Part shown: in pieces, positions 62,485-64,000 of the stretch
Layout: the number at the start of each line of letters is the position of its first letter
Position numbering within the stretch: position 1 is the first letter of the stretch
From: Prosthecobacter algae
GTDB lineage: Bacteria; Verrucomicrobiota; Verrucomicrobiia; Verrucomicrobiales; Verrucomicrobiaceae
DNA: 64,000 nt
NCBI RefSeq assembly: GCF_039542385.1
Contig: NZ_BAABIA010000010.1
Span: forward strand, 1-64,000
Direction: 5' to 3'
Translations under genes and position numbers: made by a program
The notes under the pieces: model-generated
Told to the model about the DNA's origin: nothing
Seen by the model: only the letters and a program-made list of their open reading frames with translations
Databases searched by the model: none

Positions 62485-63696
62485 CTAGATCTTTGAGGGT
62501 GAGGGGGATACGTTTTTTATATCACCTTCCAAAGTGCAGGCATCAATGAGAAACTTGCAGGCCCAGTTAATGAGCTGAAAGCGGCAGTAGTCCCCGCTCA
62601 CAGGTAGGGAACCTTTCACCCCGCCGCAGAGGGGGGAATCTTCCTCCCCGATATGGAGCGTGCGGCGCACAAACTGGTTGGCCATCTCGGCCGCTTTCAA
62701 GTACTCAGCCCGTCCGGTATCCTGGTAGAGCATCAGCCAGCAGATCGCTGTCTGGGAAAGTCCCGTGAGGCAGATCCAAGGCACGGCAGGCTTCCAGTTC
62801 GAATCCAGCCGCCCGGGCAGCGCACCTTCGGGCGTGAGGGTTGTGAGCAGGGCATCGGCCGTCTGCACAGCGGCTGCGAGCAGGGCGGGATCGCCGGAAA
62901 AGCGGTAACCTTCGAGAATACCGCGCAGCGTGTAGGCGATCGAGTGGGTCAGCGGCGAGTTTTCATCTTTGCCGAGGCCGCAGTCCTGGTACCAGCCATT
63001 TTCCTGTTGGCGGGAGACAGCCCAGCGGATGTTGCGCAGTCCGGCCTCGCCATATGAAGCCTCACCTGAGACCCGTGAAGCCTCCAGAAGGCCCCAGGCG
63101 ACATGGGTTTCCCAGACGTGATCGCCAGGGGTGGCAAAGGGATTTGGATGCCGCCAGGCCCCGTCCGTATCCTGCACGCTCATCAGCCACTGGGCGGCAC
63201 GATGCATGGAGGTCATGTAGGGGCCTCCAAAGTTTGCTGCCGCAGCGGCGAGACCCAGCAGGATTTGGCCAGTGTCAAAAACCACGGGCGCGACGACCGC
63301 AGAGTGCATGTGACTTCCCCGGAAGGCCCCATCGGGCATCTGGATGGAAATCAGCCAGTCCATCATCCGCTGGGCCGCCTCGGCAAGCAGGGGGCAGTTC
63401 CGCCGTTTGGCATGCTCCAGCAGGGTCGGGATGATGTAGCCAGTGGTTTCCGGGTAGGAAGCAGCCCAGCCAGTGACCAGGCTGTAATGACGCGCTACGC
63501 CACCATCGGCGGAGGCAGAGTTTTTTTGGGCAAGCAGGATCCATTTCAGGCAGGCTTCGATAGCACGGTCCGAGCCCGGATCCTCCTGCAGACCGTGGAC
63601 AAGATCCCGGAAAGTTTCCCGCTGGGCTTCCCAGGGAACCATCCACCGAGAACTTTTTTTGAAAATGTATTTAGCGGTCTTTTTAAGCGCTCGCAT
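62485..63696 (-). CDS. alpha/alpha-toroid protein of a glycan locus
   Basis: 403 aa. Repeated helical pairs with Trp/Gly turns: ADGGVARHY, MDWLISIQMPDGAFRG (residues about 112-127), AAQWLMSVQDTDGAWRHP (about 166-183) and ENGWYQDCGLGKDENSPLTHSIAYTLRG. The D-G-A/G-W/F repeats are of the terpene cyclase/prenyltransferase or glucuronyl C5-epimerase type barrel. In this setting an epimerase, lyase or scaffolding role in polysaccharide synthesis is more likely than terpene chemistry. It overlaps the upstream methyltransferase by 14 bases. Confidence 0.75.
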   Translation of the reverse strand: MRALKKTAKYIFKKSSRWMVPWEAQRETFRDLVHGLQEDPGSDRAIEACLKWILLAQKNSASADGGVARHYSLVTGWAASYPETTGYIIPTLLEHAKRRNCPLLAEAAQRMMDWLISIQMPDGAFRGSHMHSAVVAPVVFDTGQILLGLAAAAANFGGPYMTSMHRAAQWLMSVQDTDGAWRHPNPFATPGDHVWETHVAWGLLEASRVSGEASYGEAGLRNIRWAVSRQQENGWYQDCGLGKDENSPLTHSIAYTLRGILEGYRFSGDPALLAAAVQTADALLTTLTPEGALPGRLDSNWKPAVPWICLTGLSQTAICWLMLYQDTGRAEYLKAAEMANQFVRRTLHIGEEDSPLCGGVKGSLPVSGDYCRFQLINWACKFLIDACTLEGDIKNVSPSPSKI

Positions 63697-64000
63697 GTGT
63701 CGTGCCTTTCAGAAGAGGTGCCGGTTGTCCGTGCGCTTTTCGTTCGCCTACCCAGGCCAGGAACAACCCGTCTGTTCCTGAAATCCCGCCGTGATCAATT
63801 TGGTCCAGGACCTTCACGCGGAAGCCGTGGTCCTCCATCCAGCCAGTCATGGTCTCTTTGCCAAACCACTGTTCCCAGTCGCAAATCTGCAGGCTGCCCA
63901 GCTTCCGGACATCCTTGTCGAGGATCAGCAGGCGGCCTGTGGGGCTGGTGATGCGGCTCAGCTCGCGGACTCCTGCCTGGATGTTCACGGCGTGCTCCAG
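63683..64000 (-). CDS. partial SAM-dependent methyltransferase, cut by the window edge
   Basis: At least 105 codons, open past 64000. Only the C-terminal part of a class I methyltransferase is present: GVRELSRITSPTGRLLILDKD is the post-motif helix/strand that follows the SAM-binding core, then CDWEQWFGKETMTGWMEDHGFRVKVLDQI. The start and the glycine-rich SAM motif lie outside. It overlaps the toroid-protein gene by 14 bases, marking the same operon. Confidence 0.8.
   Translation of the reverse strand: MEHAVNIQAGVRELSRITSPTGRLLILDKDVRKLGSLQICDWEQWFGKETMTGWMEDHGFRVKVLDQIDHGGISGTDGLFLAWVGERKAHGQPAPLLKGTTHASA

Overview
The window looks like a chromosomal segment of a free-living Gram-negative bacterium of the phylum Verrucomicrobiota, probably near Prosthecobacter/Verrucomicrobiaceae. 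The assignment is inferred from gene content and style: GC of roughly 58-60 percent, a PEP-CTERM protein with autotransporter-associated beta-strand repeats, a twin-arginine Gfo/Idh/MocA oxidoreductase, a secreted sulfatase, a Uma2 protein, many secreted proteins with Sec or lipoprotein signals, and abundant small REP-like hairpins. No 16S rRNA gene is present, so the taxonomy is not proven. The only RNA gene seen is tRNA-His.

Layout. 1-2.4 kb is an AT-richer, probably acquired patch: fragments at the edge and a translationally coupled nucleotidyltransferase/DUF262 pair. 2.4-9.6 kb holds carB, a repeat-rich intergenic zone around a Uma2 gene, a secreted protein and a DMT transporter. 9.8-15.5 kb carries envelope proteins (OmpA-like, PEP-CTERM beta-strand-repeat protein, GYF_2/AIM24 protein, secreted helix-hairpin-helix protein). 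15.7-17.6 kb is aguB-aguA (agmatine to putrescine). 17.6-21.4 kb, on the minus strand, is YceI, a type III polyketide synthase, and a membrane methyltransferase fused to an FAD monooxygenase; the last two match the logic of an alkylresorcinol/alkylquinone pathway. 21.5-33.2 kb is a long minus-strand run: small secreted protein, CzcC-like channel, CzcA-type pump (no adaptor found), DUF3570 barrel, ApbE flavin transferase, TlpA thioredoxin, DUF4266 lipoprotein and an Ig-repeat surface protein. Flavinylation-like motifs in the DUF3570 protein and (weaker) the Ig protein suggest an extracytosolic flavin redox system.

33.4-36.6 kb holds a secreted hydrolase, a HAD phosphatase, an L,D-transpeptidase and a cupin. 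36.7-41.6 kb is a Fur-family regulator behind a PerR/Fur-like operator, then sufC, an inserted VapC-type toxin/antitoxin pair, sufB and sufD. 41.6-50 kb is mostly housekeeping: EEP hydrolase, RNase H-fold nuclease, an unusually N-extended IF-1, tRNA-His, rnc, aroC, msrA, sulfatase, phosphodiester glycosidase. 50.1-53.1 kb carries mnmG with one perfect parS-like palindrome inside it and a near-perfect one upstream, suggesting proximity to the replication origin, followed by two frameshifted genes. 53.3-60 kb has pdhA, the Tat oxidoreductase, ruvA, hemL and small secreted proteins. 60.1-64 kb enters a polysaccharide or glycan locus (FkbM methyltransferase, flippase, alpha/alpha-toroid protein, cut-off methyltransferase).

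The two strongest candidates for undescribed systems are the ApbE-TlpA-DUF4266-DUF3570-Ig protein operon attached to a metal pump, and the compact YceI/type III PKS/methyltransferase-monooxygenase fusion cluster. The nucleotidyltransferase/DUF262 pair is a third, defence-like candidate.
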